A DNA stretch of 64,000 bases from assembly GCA_902628605.1 (NCBI GenBank), contig CACONV010000001.1, positions 11,101-75,100 of the forward strand. The letters run 5' to 3'. Source of the DNA: an uncultured Bacteroidota bacterium (GTDB lineage: Bacteria > Bacteroidota > Bacteroidia > Flavobacteriales > Flavobacteriaceae). This document shows, piece by piece, positions 14,360 through 24,072 of this stretch (positions are counted from its first letter, which is position 1; every line of letters begins with the position of its first letter). The position numbers and the translations under genes were made by a program. The notes under the pieces were generated by a model. That model saw only the letters and a program-made list of their open reading frames with translations. It was not told where the DNA came from and made no database searches.

Positions 14360-14842
14360 TTATTTTTCTTTTCTGAAATGATATCGTGTAATGAAAATAG
14401 CATCTCTTTCTTTATCTGCGCTTTCTACACCTGAACTCACAAACACTAGTTCCCACCCTTGAGCAGACATTTCATTAAGTTTTGATTTAACCATCGCATC
14501 ATTAGTTGCAATATTATTAAATCTAATCCCCGCAACATTATAAAAATTTAACAGTTTAGTTTCCTCAAATGCTAAAGTCCTAATTTCAGAACGCTTTTTA
14601 TCTGATTTCTCTTTTTTACCATCTTCTTTTCTTATTGTAGTTGCCTCCCTGTAGTTTACTGTTTCTGTCCCAGATATCATTCTTGAACGACCTAATCCGT
14701 TTTGAATAAGTGACTCAACAACAGTAACAGTTTCAAATTCATATGTTTTCCCGGATTGAGATTGATTAGTAAAAGCCATGATTACAGCTAGGGCTCCAAT
14801 TATTGCAAAAATTGAAATTGCCTTGTTTTTAAAGTTTTTCAT
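14360..14842 (-). CDS. Exported protein with DUF4177-like C-terminal domain
   Basis: A 160-residue protein with an N-terminal signal or anchor (AISIFAIIGALAVIMAFTNQ). The C-terminal third has the DUF4177-like pattern: KLNEMSAQGWELVFVSSG, then DAIFITRYHFRKEK, that is the typical 'lN.lg.eGWelv' followed by a strand of the type 'l.. Kr'. The N-terminal strand YEFETVTVVESL fits the same small fold. The middle is a long charged insertion (DGKKEKSDKKRSE). The function of the family is unknown. Confidence 0.7.
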   Translation of the reverse strand: MKNFKNKAISIFAIIGALAVIMAFTNQSQSGKTYEFETVTVVESLIQNGLGRSRMISGTETVNYREATTIRKEDGKKEKSDKKRSEIRTLAFEETKLLNFYNVAGIRFNNIATNDAMVKSKLNEMSAQGWELVFVSSGVESADKERDAIFITRYHFRKEK

Positions 14843-15009
14843 TTTAATTCTATTTATTGATTATGTTGATTTTAAAATTTTAAATAATGAAATAAATATA
14901 CTGATTAAAATAAAATCATTGAAATTTACATTCTACAACAAAAATCAAAGTAATAGTTCAAAATTTATTGAAGGGCTGAGGAGAACTCAAGTATTACTTT
15001 GAGAAATAG

Positions 15010-15083
15010 TGGAGAAGAAGGGACTCGAACCCTCGACCTCTTGACTGCCAGTCAAACGCTCTAGCCAACTGAGCTACATCCCC
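15010..15083 (-). tRNA. tRNA-Ala, anticodon GGC
   Basis: Read on the minus strand, a 74-base cloverleaf can be folded. The acceptor starts GGGGATG and pairs with CTTCTCC, with one T-T mismatch at 6:67. It carries the G3-T70 wobble that marks alanine tRNAs. The D arm is GTAGCTCAGTTGGCTAGAGC. The anticodon stem TTTGA/TCAAG holds the loop CTGGCAG, giving anticodon GGC. The T loop is TTCGAGT. The discriminator is A, and no CCA is encoded. The rest of the stretch 14843-15342 shows no other RNA or clear gene. Confidence 0.93.
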
Positions 15084-15342
15084 AAATTATAACTAATTGA
15101 TTTTAAATAATTTATAAAAATCAAATTGTTTTTACAGTAGTTTACAATTGATACAAATCTATTAAAATTGGTCTATTTAGCTAAATTTTGACAGTTAATT
15201 TACAGTAAAATAATAGGGGTATGGTTTTAATATTTCCTTTTTCTACATGGGTTTAGGAGTTTTAATGTACCCTATGTATAATACATTTAAATGGGTGGTT
15301 TTCCTTTTTTTGTATATTCTATTAAATATTAAATCCTCTACT

Positions 15343-16815
15343 GTGAAAAAAATTGCGTCGATTATTTTTTCTTTTATTTTTTGTTTCTGTACTAATTTCA
15401 ATAACCATGGATCTAATGACCAAGGTCTAGATCCAAACATAATTATAATTTTTATGGACGATTTAGGTTATGGTGACATAGTGAACTTTGGAGCGATAGA
15501 TTATCAAACACCCAATCTTGATGAATTAGCTAATCAAGGCATGACTTTCACAAACTTCTACTCTGCTCAAGCCGTATGTAGTGCCTCAAGAGCTGCATTA
15601 TTGACTGGATGTTATCCAAATAGAATAGGAATAAGTGGCGCTTTGTTTCCCCAATCAAAAGTGGGTTTAAATGAAAATGAAGTTACTATTGCTGAAATGT
15701 TAAAGGAGAAAGGTTATTCTACAGCGATTTTTGGTAAATGGCATTTAGGGCATCAAGAAAAGTTCAACCCACTTAATCATGGATTTGATAATTATCTTGG
15801 CATTCCATATTCTAACGATATGTGGCCGGTTGATTACGATGGAAATCAAATTTTAGATGAATCTAATTGGAAGAAAAAAGCTTACCCTCAACTTCCTTTG
15901 ATGAAAGATTTTGAAAAGATTGATGAAATTAGAGATTTGAATGATCAGTCAAAATTAACAACATTGTTTACTGAGGAATCTGTCAAATTTATCAACAAAA
16001 ACAATGACAAACCATTCTTTTTGTACTTACCCCATCCAATGCCACACGTTCCAATTGCTGTTTCAGAAAAGTTTAAGGGGAAAAGTAAGCAAGGTTTATA
16101 TGGTGACCTTATGATGGAAATAGACTGGTCTGTAGGTGAAATTGTTAAAGCTTTAGAAAAAAATAATATTGAAAACAATACCCTTATTGTTTTCACAAGT
16201 GATAATGGGCCTTGGCTAAATTATGGGAATCATGCTGGGTCAACAGGTGGACTAAGAGAAGGTAAAGGAACTAGTTTTGAAGGTGGGCAGAGAGTTCCAA
16301 CTATAATGAAGTGGCCTAACCTTATTCCCATTGGGAGTGTATCTAATCAAATGGCGTCTACGATTGACCTTTTACCAACCATTGCCAATCTGGTTTCTAC
16401 AAAATTACCAAACCACATAATTGATGGAATTGACATTACATCTGTTTTAAAGGGAGATAAAAAATCTAATCCAAGAAATAATTTTTACTATTATTATGGG
16501 GACAATAACTTGGAGGCTGTAAGAAAAGATAATTGGAAACTAGTACTTCCACATAAAAGTAGATCTTATAAAAATGTTTTACCCGGTGATAATGGATATC
16601 CAGGACCTTATTATCAAATCCAAGCAGAATACTCTTTGTATGATCTACGAAGGGATCCTGGAGAAGAATATGATGTGAAGGAGTTATATCCAAAAGTTGT
16701 TTTTGAATTAGAAAAATTAGTTGAGAGTGCAAGAAAAGATCTGGGCGATAATCTAACTCGTAGAATAGGTGAGAATAGGAGAGAACCTGGTTTTTCTAAT
16801 ACTGCTGAAGATTGA
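15343..16815 (+). CDS. Type I sulfatase (lipoprotein), CSASR active site
   Basis: An exported type I sulfatase. The formylglycine motif is CSASRAALLTG. The early metal ligands lie in FMDDLGYGD. GKWHLGHQEKF and SDNGPWLNYGNHAG hold further active-site residues. I start at GTG 15343, which gives a normal lipoprotein signal (KKIASIIFSFIFCFC). The ATG at 15247 would add a second hydrophobic stretch (WVVFLFLYILL) before it and remains possible. Final length would be 490 residues. The enzyme would remove sulfate esters from a glycan in the periplasm or at the cell surface, after its Cys is oxidised by a formylglycine-generating enzyme such as the one at 31357. Confidence 0.9.
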   Translation: MKKIASIIFSFIFCFCTNFNNHGSNDQGLDPNIIIIFMDDLGYGDIVNFGAIDYQTPNLDELANQGMTFTNFYSAQAVCSASRAALLTGCYPNRIGISGALFPQSKVGLNENEVTIAEMLKEKGYSTAIFGKWHLGHQEKFNPLNHGFDNYLGIPYSNDMWPVDYDGNQILDESNWKKKAYPQLPLMKDFEKIDEIRDLNDQSKLTTLFTEESVKFINKNNDKPFFLYLPHPMPHVPIAVSEKFKGKSKQGLYGDLMMEIDWSVGEIVKALEKNNIENNTLIVFTSDNGPWLNYGNHAGSTGGLREGKGTSFEGGQRVPTIMKWPNLIPIGSVSNQMASTIDLLPTIANLVSTKLPNHIIDGIDITSVLKGDKKSNPRNNFYYYYGDNNLEAVRKDNWKLVLPHKSRSYKNVLPGDNGYPGPYYQIQAEYSLYDLRRDPGEEYDVKELYPKVVFELEKLVESARKDLGDNLTRRIGENRREPGFSNTAED

Positions 16816-16963
16816 TTTTAATCAGCCAAGATAATATAATCAATATGTAGATTAACAGTTTCTTTGTCTTCACAAAGTTCTCTATCTTTTTTAATTCCAG
16901 GTCTTATGTCTGTGTTGCAAAATACTGGCAATTAGTTAGTCTTAAATAATTCTTTTTGCAATG

Positions 16964-18130
16964 CTAAACTATTGCTGAAATACCTGTGATTTTTCTTCCT
17001 AAAATCAAGGTTTGGATTTCATCTGTCCCCAGATAACTTATGATGGTTTCCAAATTCATCAAATGTCTCATAATAGGATATTCACTAGTTATACCCATGC
17101 CTCCTAAAATTGATCTCGAAATTCTCGCCACATCGCAAGCCATCTTAACATTATTTAATTTTGCTAATGATATTTGCTCGTATGAGGCAACTCCTTCATT
17201 CAATAAAGATCCTAATCTCCACAATAAAACTTGAGCTTTTGTAATCTCCACTAACATATCAGTGAGTTTTTTTTGTATCAATTGAAAAGATGAAATTTCT
17301 TTCCCAAATTGTTTTCTTTGCATTGAATATTTATGAGCCACATCGTAGCATTCCATAGCAATTCCAAGTACCCCCCAAGAAACACTGTATCTTGCAAGGT
17401 TTAAGCATTTATATAAATCTTTAAAAGTTTTGCATTTATGCAGCAAATTTTCTTTAGGAACTTTCATGTTTTGAAAAATCAGCTCTCCGGTTATAGATGA
17501 TCTGTACGATAATTTATTTTTAATTTCAGAAGTTGAAAATCCCTCTGTTTTTCTGTCTACAATAAATCCTGACAGATTATTTTTTTTATCCTTCGCCCAG
17601 ACAATCGCTAAATCACAAATAGGAGCTTGGCCTATCCACATCTTTGAACCATTAATTAAATAAAACCCATCTTTTTCTTCGTAATAAGTTTTCATTGATC
17701 TTGGGTCTGATCCGTGATCTGGCTCAGTCATTCCAAAACTTCCAATTAGATTACCTTTAGTAAGAGGTATTAAATATTTTTTTTTTTGATTCTCAGTACC
17801 ATACTCATATATGGATTTTATAACAAGCGAAGACTGTATAGAACTTAAAACACGTAAAGAGGAATCTCCTCTTTCAAGCTCTTGCATCATTAAGCCGTAC
17901 GATATAAAATCTAAATTTGATCCTCCATACTCCAAAGGTAAATAACCACCAAAAGCTCCCATATCAGCAAGACTACTGATTAAATGCCGTGGGAATTCAC
18001 CATTTAAAAAAGCTTTTTCAATTATAGGAGAGAAGTTTTCATTTACCCACTCTCTTGTTGAATCTCTTACTAAAATTTGTTCACTGTTTAAAAGCTTATC
18101 TATTTTATAAAAATCAGGAGATTGAAACAT
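16964..18130 (-). CDS. Acyl-CoA dehydrogenase, glutaryl-CoA dehydrogenase-like, catalytic Glu lost
   Basis: A 388-residue flavoprotein that aligns over its full length with glutaryl-CoA dehydrogenases. It has SSIQSSLVIKSIYEYGTENQ, GSFGMTEPDHGSDPRSM, NGSKMWIGQAP and ARYSVSWGVLGIAMEC. It ends with DEIQTLILGRKITGI, matching the human enzyme almost residue by residue. The known catalytic Glu in the 'TYEGT' motif (Glu370 in human) is replaced: here the motif is SYLGT (Leu near residue 367). The normal alpha-proton abstraction should therefore fail or use another residue. It could be a decarboxylase, an oxidase or an inactive homologue. No pathway partner lies beside it. Confidence 0.88.
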   Translation of the reverse strand: MFQSPDFYKIDKLLNSEQILVRDSTREWVNENFSPIIEKAFLNGEFPRHLISSLADMGAFGGYLPLEYGGSNLDFISYGLMMQELERGDSSLRVLSSIQSSLVIKSIYEYGTENQKKKYLIPLTKGNLIGSFGMTEPDHGSDPRSMKTYYEEKDGFYLINGSKMWIGQAPICDLAIVWAKDKKNNLSGFIVDRKTEGFSTSEIKNKLSYRSSITGELIFQNMKVPKENLLHKCKTFKDLYKCLNLARYSVSWGVLGIAMECYDVAHKYSMQRKQFGKEISSFQLIQKKLTDMLVEITKAQVLLWRLGSLLNEGVASYEQISLAKLNNVKMACDVARISRSILGGMGITSEYPIMRHLMNLETIISYLGTDEIQTLILGRKITGISAIV

Positions 18131-18292
18131 TTTTAATTTTTTAAATGATTACATAATTCAATTTGAATTTCTAATAGTATTATCGGAAATTCTTTATTTG
18201 TTTTTATTTAGATTGATTCTAAATAACTAAATTTGGTTAAAATATTAATGTATTGCAAATTTTTTTCATAATTATTTAAACTCTTTTCAATT

Positions 18293-18850
18293 ATGAATAT
18301 TTTAAATTTAATTAAATCTCGACGATCAGTAACTCCTAAACTTTATAATGATATAGAAATTAGTGACGATGAACTTCGTTTAATACTGGAGGCTGCTAAC
18401 TGGGCGCCAACACATAAAAAAACGGAGCCTTGGAGGTTTAGAGTCTTGAAAAATCATTCCAAGGATAGCTTAGGTAAGTTTCTAGCTAAAAAGTATAAAG
18501 AAACTGCAACTTCTTACTCAAAATTTAAGCATTACGATTTTATTGAAAAGGCAAAAAAGTCAGCAGTTATAATACTAATATGCATGCAGCGTGACCCTCA
18601 GGAGTCCATCCCAGAATGGGAAGAAATAGCTGCTGTTTCCATGTCCGTGCAAAATATGTGGTTAATGGCAACAAACTTGGAGATTGGGTCATATTGGAGT
18701 TCAACTAAATTAATTAATTATATTAATGAATTTACACCATTGGATAAAGGTGAGACATGTTTAGGTATTTTCTACATGGGTAAGTTTGAAAAAAAATTAA
18801 TTCCTAGAACGCCAGGGCCGATAGAAAAAAAAATAAGATGGATATATTAA
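18293..18850 (+). CDS. Nitroreductase family protein (FMN-dependent)
   Basis: A 185-residue single-domain nitroreductase. The FMN-binding start is NLIKSRRSVTPKLYND, followed by LRLILEAANWAPTHKKTEPW, the usual substrate and flavin region, and then SVQNMWLMATNLEIGSYWSS. TCLGIFYMGK and IPRTPGPIEKKIRWI close the fold. The short length and order resemble the YdjA/small NAD(P)H nitroreductase group. It would reduce quinones or nitro compounds with NAD(P)H in the cytoplasm. It stands before the ankyrin gene on the same strand (25-base gap). Confidence 0.9.
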   Translation: MNILNLIKSRRSVTPKLYNDIEISDDELRLILEAANWAPTHKKTEPWRFRVLKNHSKDSLGKFLAKKYKETATSYSKFKHYDFIEKAKKSAVIILICMQRDPQESIPEWEEIAAVSMSVQNMWLMATNLEIGSYWSSTKLINYINEFTPLDKGETCLGIFYMGKFEKKLIPRTPGPIEKKIRWIY

Positions 18851-18875
18851 TAATGTTAGATTTAAAATTTAAATA

Positions 18876-20372
18876 ATGAAACACATAAAATTTGGAATCA
18901 TGATTCTTTTCTCTTTTTACTTTAGCTATGCTCAAAAAGAGAATGAAAATATTTTTCTTGATCGTGACTTTTGGAAAACTTCACCAAAGGTGACAAAAAT
19001 AAAAGAAATGATTAATAAAGGTGCTAACCCAGTGGAGTTAAACCGATATGCTTTTGACGCTGTATGTTATGCTATTTTAGAAAATGCCCCTCTAGAAAGT
19101 ATTATATATCTTCTTTCATTAAAAGGGAATGAGGTTAATAAATTCACACATGATGGTAGAAATTATTTTATGTGGGCAGCTTACAAAGGGAATGTAGATT
19201 TGATGCAACATCTTATTCAAAAGGGATCAGACACAAAAATTGTAGATGATCATGGATATAATCCAATCACCTTTGTTGCGGTCACGGGTCAACAAAATTT
19301 AAAAGTTTATGATTTACTTCTTAAAAATGGTTCACAGATAAAAGATATGAATCGTGAAGGTGCTAATTCCCTTCTACTTTTAACTCCTCATTTAAAAGAT
19401 TTTTCTACGGTTAAGTATTTCACAGATAAAGGATTGAGTATACTCGACAAGGATCACCTTGGGAATACGATGATTAGTTATGCTGCTCGAGGCGGCAATA
19501 GAGAAATTATAAACAAGTTGATTACTCTTGGGGTTGATTACAAAAACAAAAACAAAAATGATGGAAATGCATTTATGTTTGCGGCAAGAGGCTTTCGAGG
19601 TTCAACAAATAATCTAGAGTTTTTTAGATACCTTAAAAAAATTGGCATTGATACAAATATTATCACAAAAGACAATGAAACACCACTCCATGCTTTAGCG
19701 TTTAGACAAAAGGACCGTAAAGTTTTTGAGTTTTTTATTGATAATGGCGTTGACCCCAACAAAAAAAACAATGACGGAAACACTGCTCTAATCAATGCTG
19801 TATTATCAAGTAACATTGAAATTGTTAAATATCTGCAGGGATACACTAAAAATATTAATCAAAAAAATAAAGAGGGTATGAACGCTTTAATTTATGCTTT
19901 CAGAAATGGAGATCCAAAATTAGTTAAATTCCTACTAGAGAATGGATCAAACATTCACACTAAAGACAAAAATAATAGAAATGTTATAGCTCACCTTTTT
20001 GACACCTTCTCTTACTCAAATAAGGCAAATTTTGATGAACTTCTGGACATGTCCTTAAAAATGGGAGTTAATCCAAACGAAACTTTTTTTGGTAACAATA
20101 ATCTAATCCACCTCGCTGCTGAAAAAATGTCGGATTTCCTTCTAAAAAGAGCCATTGCATTCGACCAAGAAATAAATCAAAAAAACAATAATGGCCTTGC
20201 ACCCCTGCATATTGCTGCTATGAAATCAAGAAACAACAAGTTATTAAAAATATTAATTGAAAATGGTGCTGTTAAGACAGTATTAACTGATTTTGACGAG
20301 AGTGCTTACGATCTAGCAAAAGAGAATGAATTTTTAATTGACAACAATATTAATATTGATTTTTTAAAATAA
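18876..20372 (+). CDS. Exported ankyrin repeat protein
   Basis: A 498-residue protein with a signal peptide (MILFSFYFSYAQ) and then ankyrin repeats over nearly its full length. Repeats with the usual G-x-[ST]-[AP]-L-x-x-A pattern are visible. Examples are DGRNYFMWAAYKGNVDLMQH, LGNTMISYAARGGNREIINK, DGNTALINAVLSSNIEIVKY, EGMNALIYAFRNGDPKLVKF and NGLAPLHIAAMKSRNNKLLK. I count roughly twelve. Such proteins bind other proteins, and in bacteria they often lie beside catalases or other stress enzymes, which is not the case here. Four bases separate it from the DUF2271 gene, so they form an operon, perhaps with the nitroreductase gene. Confidence 0.9.
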   Translation: MKHIKFGIMILFSFYFSYAQKENENIFLDRDFWKTSPKVTKIKEMINKGANPVELNRYAFDAVCYAILENAPLESIIYLLSLKGNEVNKFTHDGRNYFMWAAYKGNVDLMQHLIQKGSDTKIVDDHGYNPITFVAVTGQQNLKVYDLLLKNGSQIKDMNREGANSLLLLTPHLKDFSTVKYFTDKGLSILDKDHLGNTMISYAARGGNREIINKLITLGVDYKNKNKNDGNAFMFAARGFRGSTNNLEFFRYLKKIGIDTNIITKDNETPLHALAFRQKDRKVFEFFIDNGVDPNKKNNDGNTALINAVLSSNIEIVKYLQGYTKNINQKNKEGMNALIYAFRNGDPKLVKFLLENGSNIHTKDKNNRNVIAHLFDTFSYSNKANFDELLDMSLKMGVNPNETFFGNNNLIHLAAEKMSDFLLKRAIAFDQEINQKNNNGLAPLHIAAMKSRNNKLLKILIENGAVKTVLTDFDESAYDLAKENEFLIDNNINIDFLK

Positions 20373-20376
20373 AGAG

Positions 20377-20880
20377 ATGAAAAAAAATATGAAGTTTGGA
20401 GAACATATTAGACTATTTAGCGCTGTGGTTTTTACCTTTTTATTCTGTTCTTCATTTGTTTCAGATGTCGAAAATAAATACAAATGTATGTTACAACTTG
20501 TCAATTATTCTGGTGAAGGTGCTTACATAGTTGTATCAATAATTGATAAAAAAAATGACTACAAAAAAACAATAAAAGTAATAGGTGATGATGACGAATG
20601 GTATCCAGATATAAGTAAATGGTACCCATATTATTTAAAAAATTCTAAGGAGATGGATGGTGTTACCGGTGCAACGATCTCCGGGGGTGAACGCACAGTA
20701 TTTAGCTTTGATATTGATGAAAAATATTTTGATGGTAATCATAATTTACGTTTTGAAACTGCTGTAGAAGACCAAAAATACGAGGCTGATGACTTAAATT
20801 TTAATCTTCAAAAAACCTCAATTGTAGGCCAACACAGTGGAAGTGGATACATCCGTTACATAAAAATATTGAAATTGTAA
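20377..20880 (+). CDS. DUF2271 exported protein with flavinylation-like motif
   Basis: A 167-residue exported protein (signal near residues 8-28, LFSAVVFTFLFCSSFVSD). The DUF2271 domain includes CMLQLVNYSGEGAYIVVSII, then EWYPDISKWYPYYLKNSKE, then the segment DGVTGATISGGE (residues 94-105), and FDIDEKYFDGNHNLRFETAV. DGVTGAT resembles the D-G-x-[ST]-G-A-T site where ApbE links FMN to Thr in NqrC and RnfG. Thr100 would be the candidate. Relatives often sit beside PepSY membrane reductases, but none is here. The start could be the Met at residue 5. Confidence 0.8.
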   Translation: MKKNMKFGEHIRLFSAVVFTFLFCSSFVSDVENKYKCMLQLVNYSGEGAYIVVSIIDKKNDYKKTIKVIGDDDEWYPDISKWYPYYLKNSKEMDGVTGATISGGERTVFSFDIDEKYFDGNHNLRFETAVEDQKYEADDLNFNLQKTSIVGQHSGSGYIRYIKILKL

Positions 20881-21070
20881 TACTTTTTATTTTTTCTTGA
20901 GCCAACAATTTAGGTAACTATCACTACACAAAAATATTTTCAGATTGACTCAATATATTAAATACTAAATTTTAATCTACCTGAGTAAAATTTTTATTAA
21001 ATATTTCATATTAAATTTTCTGCCAAATAGGTCTTATTTGTATATTGTCTACTAAAATAAATCCATCCAA

Positions 21071-21877
21071 ATGAAAAAATATATTTTCCTTTTATTAATA
21101 GTAATTCCTGTAATAAGCTGCGATATATCGTCAGACAATAACCAAGGTACCACCGAAACAAATAATTATATCCAGTGGTCCAACGGGAATGAACTTCATG
21201 ACGAAATGATAAGAAGTGGAATTAATCACTTCTTAAATATCGAAAGAGAAAAGGCCTATGTTTTTTTTGAAAAGGCAACAAAATTAGACTCTTCCTCTTT
21301 TGCTGCACATGTAGTAATCGCGTCTATGTCTAGACCTAATTCAGAAAAACAAGAAATTCACTACGAATTGGCAAAAAAGCATTCAATGAATAAAAATGAA
21401 AATTCTAAAAGATTTGTTTCACTGCTGGATATTAAAAGTAAAAACGGAAACAGAGGTATTTGGGGGTCTTCAGCAGAAAAAAACAGTATATGGGAAGAAA
21501 TGTACGATGCTGAACCAAGGGGAAGGTTTATTCAGTTTTATAGAGCAACCTCAAGCCCAGATTTAAATCAGAGAATTAAAAAATTAGAGGAACTAAGGGA
21601 AAAATGGGGGGAACCTAATAATGCAGCAGTGATAAATTACTTGGGTTATTTATATTATCAGTCGGGTAATAAAGAAAAATCAAAAGAAACTTTTATGAAA
21701 TACTTAGAATTATATCCTGATGGTTATAATTCTTACGATTCAATGGCAGAGTTTTTTATGTTTGAAAAAGATTATGAAGAGGCAAAAAAATATTATGAAA
21801 TGGTATTAGATGTTTTTCCTTTTTCAAACTCTGCATTAACCTCTTTAAATGAAATAGAAAAATTATTAAAAAATTAA
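21071..21877 (+). CDS. TPR lipoprotein
   Basis: A 268-residue lipoprotein (signal peptide ending IPVISC). After a low-complexity spacer ([13 protein letters not shown]) come TPR units: [20 protein letters not shown] and [15 protein letters not shown]. The last two units are [20 protein letters not shown] with [16 protein letters not shown], and [20 protein letters not shown] with [15 protein letters not shown]. These are protein-docking repeats at the cell envelope, and the partner is unknown. It lies 20 bases before the DUF1080 gene on the same strand and is likely co-transcribed with it. Confidence 0.85.
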   Translation: MKKYIFLLLIVIPVISCDISSDNNQGTTETNNYIQWSNGNELHDEMIRSGINHFLNIEREKAYVFFEKATKLDSSSFAAHVVIASMSRPNSEKQEIHYELAKKHSMNKNENSKRFVSLLDIKSKNGNRGIWGSSAEKNSIWEEMYDAEPRGRFIQFYRATSSPDLNQRIKKLEELREKWGEPNNAAVINYLGYLYYQSGNKEKSKETFMKYLELYPDGYNSYDSMAEFFMFEKDYEEAKKYYEMVLDVFPFSNSALTSLNEIEKLLKN

Positions 21878-21897
21878 ATTTATTTCTTTTGAAAAAC

Positions 21898-22650
21898 ATG
21901 AAGAAAAGGGTTCTTCTCATATTGTACTCCATAACATTTGGAATTTTAAATTCTCAAAATCTTAAACCTGAAGACACTGAGATTTGGGATCCTGAACCTA
22001 AAATTATAACTCCAGGAACTTCTTTTAGAGATGCTCCCTCAGATGCAATTGTTCTATTTAACGGATTGAATTTAAATAAATGGATACACAAAAATGGTGA
22101 ACCTGCTAGATGGGATGTGAAAGATGATTATTTTACTGTTAAGCCTGGGTCAGGAAGCATTTTAAGTAAAGATTTTTTTGGTAGTTGTCAATTGCATGTG
22201 GAGTTTATGTCTCCAATTGATATTGAAGGAGATGGTCAAAATAGAGGGAATAGTGGTATTTTTCTCATGGATAACATAGAGCCTGGAGATGGATATGAGG
22301 TTCAGGTTTTGGACTCTTATGATAATAGAACATATTCTAATGGCCAAGCAGGAAGTATATATAAACAGCACATCCCATTAGTTAATGCATCAAAAAAACC
22401 AGGTGAGTGGCAGACATACGACATAATATTTAAAGCTCCCCTTTTTAATAAAAATGGAGAAGTTAAATCACCTGCATACATCACAGTATTTCACAATGGT
22501 GTTTTGATTCAAAATAATTCAGAAATACAAGGATATATCGAACACATTGGCTATCCTAAATATGAGGCCCATCCCCCTAAGTTACCTATTAAATTACAGG
22601 ACCACGGTAATCTCGTTAGTTATAGAAATATATGGGTTAGAGAGCTTTAA
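21898..22650 (+). CDS. DUF1080 family, 3-keto-glycoside hydrolase-like
   Basis: A 250-residue exported protein (signal [20 protein letters not shown]). It is a DUF1080 (PF06439) concanavalin-like lectin/glucanase fold: [20 protein letters not shown] near residue 45, [24 protein letters not shown] and YEVQVLDSY, then [14 protein letters not shown] and [14 protein letters not shown], and [17 protein letters not shown] at the end. Some members cleave 3-keto-glycosides that an oxidoreductase of the Gfo/Idh/MocA type has made. The gene at 22748 is such an enzyme. I use ATG 21898; a TTG at 21889 lies in frame before it. Confidence 0.9.
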   Translation: MKKRVLLILYSITFGILNSQNLKPEDTEIWDPEPKIITPGTSFRDAPSDAIVLFNGLNLNKWIHKNGEPARWDVKDDYFTVKPGSGSILSKDFFGSCQLHVEFMSPIDIEGDGQNRGNSGIFLMDNIEPGDGYEVQVLDSYDNRTYSNGQAGSIYKQHIPLVNASKKPGEWQTYDIIFKAPLFNKNGEVKSPAYITVFHNGVLIQNNSEIQGYIEHIGYPKYEAHPPKLPIKLQDHGNLVSYRNIWVREL

Positions 22651-22747
22651 ACCAACGTCACTATTTTAAGTAAGTAAAAAATTTTACCTTGTTTATTAGA
22701 ATCTTGAAATCAAACTTTGGATTAAAATATTTGTATATTTATTTTGT

Positions 22748-24061
22748 ATGAATCGAATAAACTTCATAAAAAAAACAGCTCTTATGACGAGCGCTGGACT
22801 TTTGACACACTCTCCCATTGCATTTGGTAATCCATCTAAAATTATTGGCTCAAATGAAAAAATAAAATTTGGTACTATTGGGGTGAATGGAATGGGATGG
22901 ACAGATTCAATGGCCCTTTTAAAGGTTCCAAATGTTGAATTGGTTGCCATTTGCGACGTAGATAATAGTGTTTTAGAAAAGAGGAAATATGAACTCGATA
23001 AATCAGGAATAAAGGTCAAAGTGTTTTCAGATTATAGAAATCTACTCGATGACTCAGAAATAGACGCGATTATAATAGGTTCACCTGACCATTGGCATCC
23101 CTTAATGATGATTCATGCTTCTGAAGCCGGTAAACATGTTTATTGTGAAAAACCAATAGCAAACTCAATTGGAGAGTGCAACGCTATGGTAAAAGCCCAA
23201 GAGAGATATGGTAATATAGTCCAAGTGGGACAATGGCAAAGAAGTATGAAGCACTTTCAAGATGCGGTAGATTTTATTTCCTCTGGAGTTCTTGGACCGA
23301 TTAGAACTGTAAAGGTTTGGTGCTATCAGTCTTGGATGCGTCCTAATCCTATTGTCCCGGACAGTCAACCCCCCAAGGGTGTTGATTATAAAAAATGGTT
23401 AGGACCAGCGTCTTTGAAACCATTTAATGCAGGACGTTTTCACTTCCATTTTAGATGGTTTTGGGACTACGCTGGAGGGCTTATGACAGACTGGGGGGTT
23501 CATCTTCTGGATTACGCTCTACTGGGTATGAATTCCTCATATCCAAAGTCAATTACTGCAAATGGAGGTAGATTTGCATACCCAAATTTAGCGCAGGAAA
23601 CTCCAGATACGCTTTTTGCAGTTTATGAATTTGATAATTTCAATTTGATTTGGGATTCTGCTATGGGTATTGATAACGGTTCATATGGACTGAACCACGG
23701 TATTTCATTTATTGGAAATTACGGCACTTTAGTGTTGAATCGAAAAGGTTGGAAAGTAATTGAAGAAAAGAAAAATAAAAGTAAAATCGCTAAGCCTTAT
23801 GTGAGAAAAACAGACAATGGATTAAATAACCACTTACTGAATTTTATAGAATCAATTAGAGCGAATGATCCCCAAAAAGTAAACTGCTCGATAAAAGATG
23901 GTGCTCTTGTCGCCAAGGTCGCACAAATGGGTAATATATCATATCGGTCTGGTAAAAAGTTGTTTTGGGATTCTACGTCAGATATTTTTACAAACAGTAG
24001 GGTCAATGAAGATTATGTTACTAATAAGTATCACAATGGATACAGCTTGCCAAAATATTAA
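22748..24061 (+). CDS. Exported Gfo/Idh/MocA family oxidoreductase
   Basis: A 437-residue NAD(P)-dependent sugar oxidoreductase. It begins with the export signal MNRINFIKKTALMTSAGLLT, Tat-like but with only one Arg. The Rossmann part is IKFGTIGVNGMGWTDSMALL and VELVAICDVD, and then the signature GKHVYCEKPIANS near residue 135. Later segments are KVWCYQSWMRPN and FRWFWDYAGGLMTDWGVHLL, where the His active-site region lies. Family members oxidise sugar hydroxyls or act as cofactor-recycling glycosidases. Beside DUF1080, the 3-keto-glycoside route is the best guess. An exported enzyme would keep its NAD tightly bound, as glucose-fructose oxidoreductase does. Confidence 0.92.
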   Translation: MNRINFIKKTALMTSAGLLTHSPIAFGNPSKIIGSNEKIKFGTIGVNGMGWTDSMALLKVPNVELVAICDVDNSVLEKRKYELDKSGIKVKVFSDYRNLLDDSEIDAIIIGSPDHWHPLMMIHASEAGKHVYCEKPIANSIGECNAMVKAQERYGNIVQVGQWQRSMKHFQDAVDFISSGVLGPIRTVKVWCYQSWMRPNPIVPDSQPPKGVDYKKWLGPASLKPFNAGRFHFHFRWFWDYAGGLMTDWGVHLLDYALLGMNSSYPKSITANGGRFAYPNLAQETPDTLFAVYEFDNFNLIWDSAMGIDNGSYGLNHGISFIGNYGTLVLNRKGWKVIEEKKNKSKIAKPYVRKTDNGLNNHLLNFIESIRANDPQKVNCSIKDGALVAKVAQMGNISYRSGKKLFWDSTSDIFTNSRVNEDYVTNKYHNGYSLPKY

Positions 24062-24072
24062 AAAGGTTTATA

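Noticed and set aside
15243..15440. Minus-strand frame opposite the sulfatase start
   Set aside because: It is a shadow of the sulfatase frame and reads as composition-driven text with no start signal.
16818..16931. A 37-residue minus-strand frame after the acyl-CoA dehydrogenase gene (starts TTG; PVFCNTDIRPGIKKD)
   Set aside because: It has no ATG, no clear promoter or family, and could be chance or a gene remnant. It is too weak to call.
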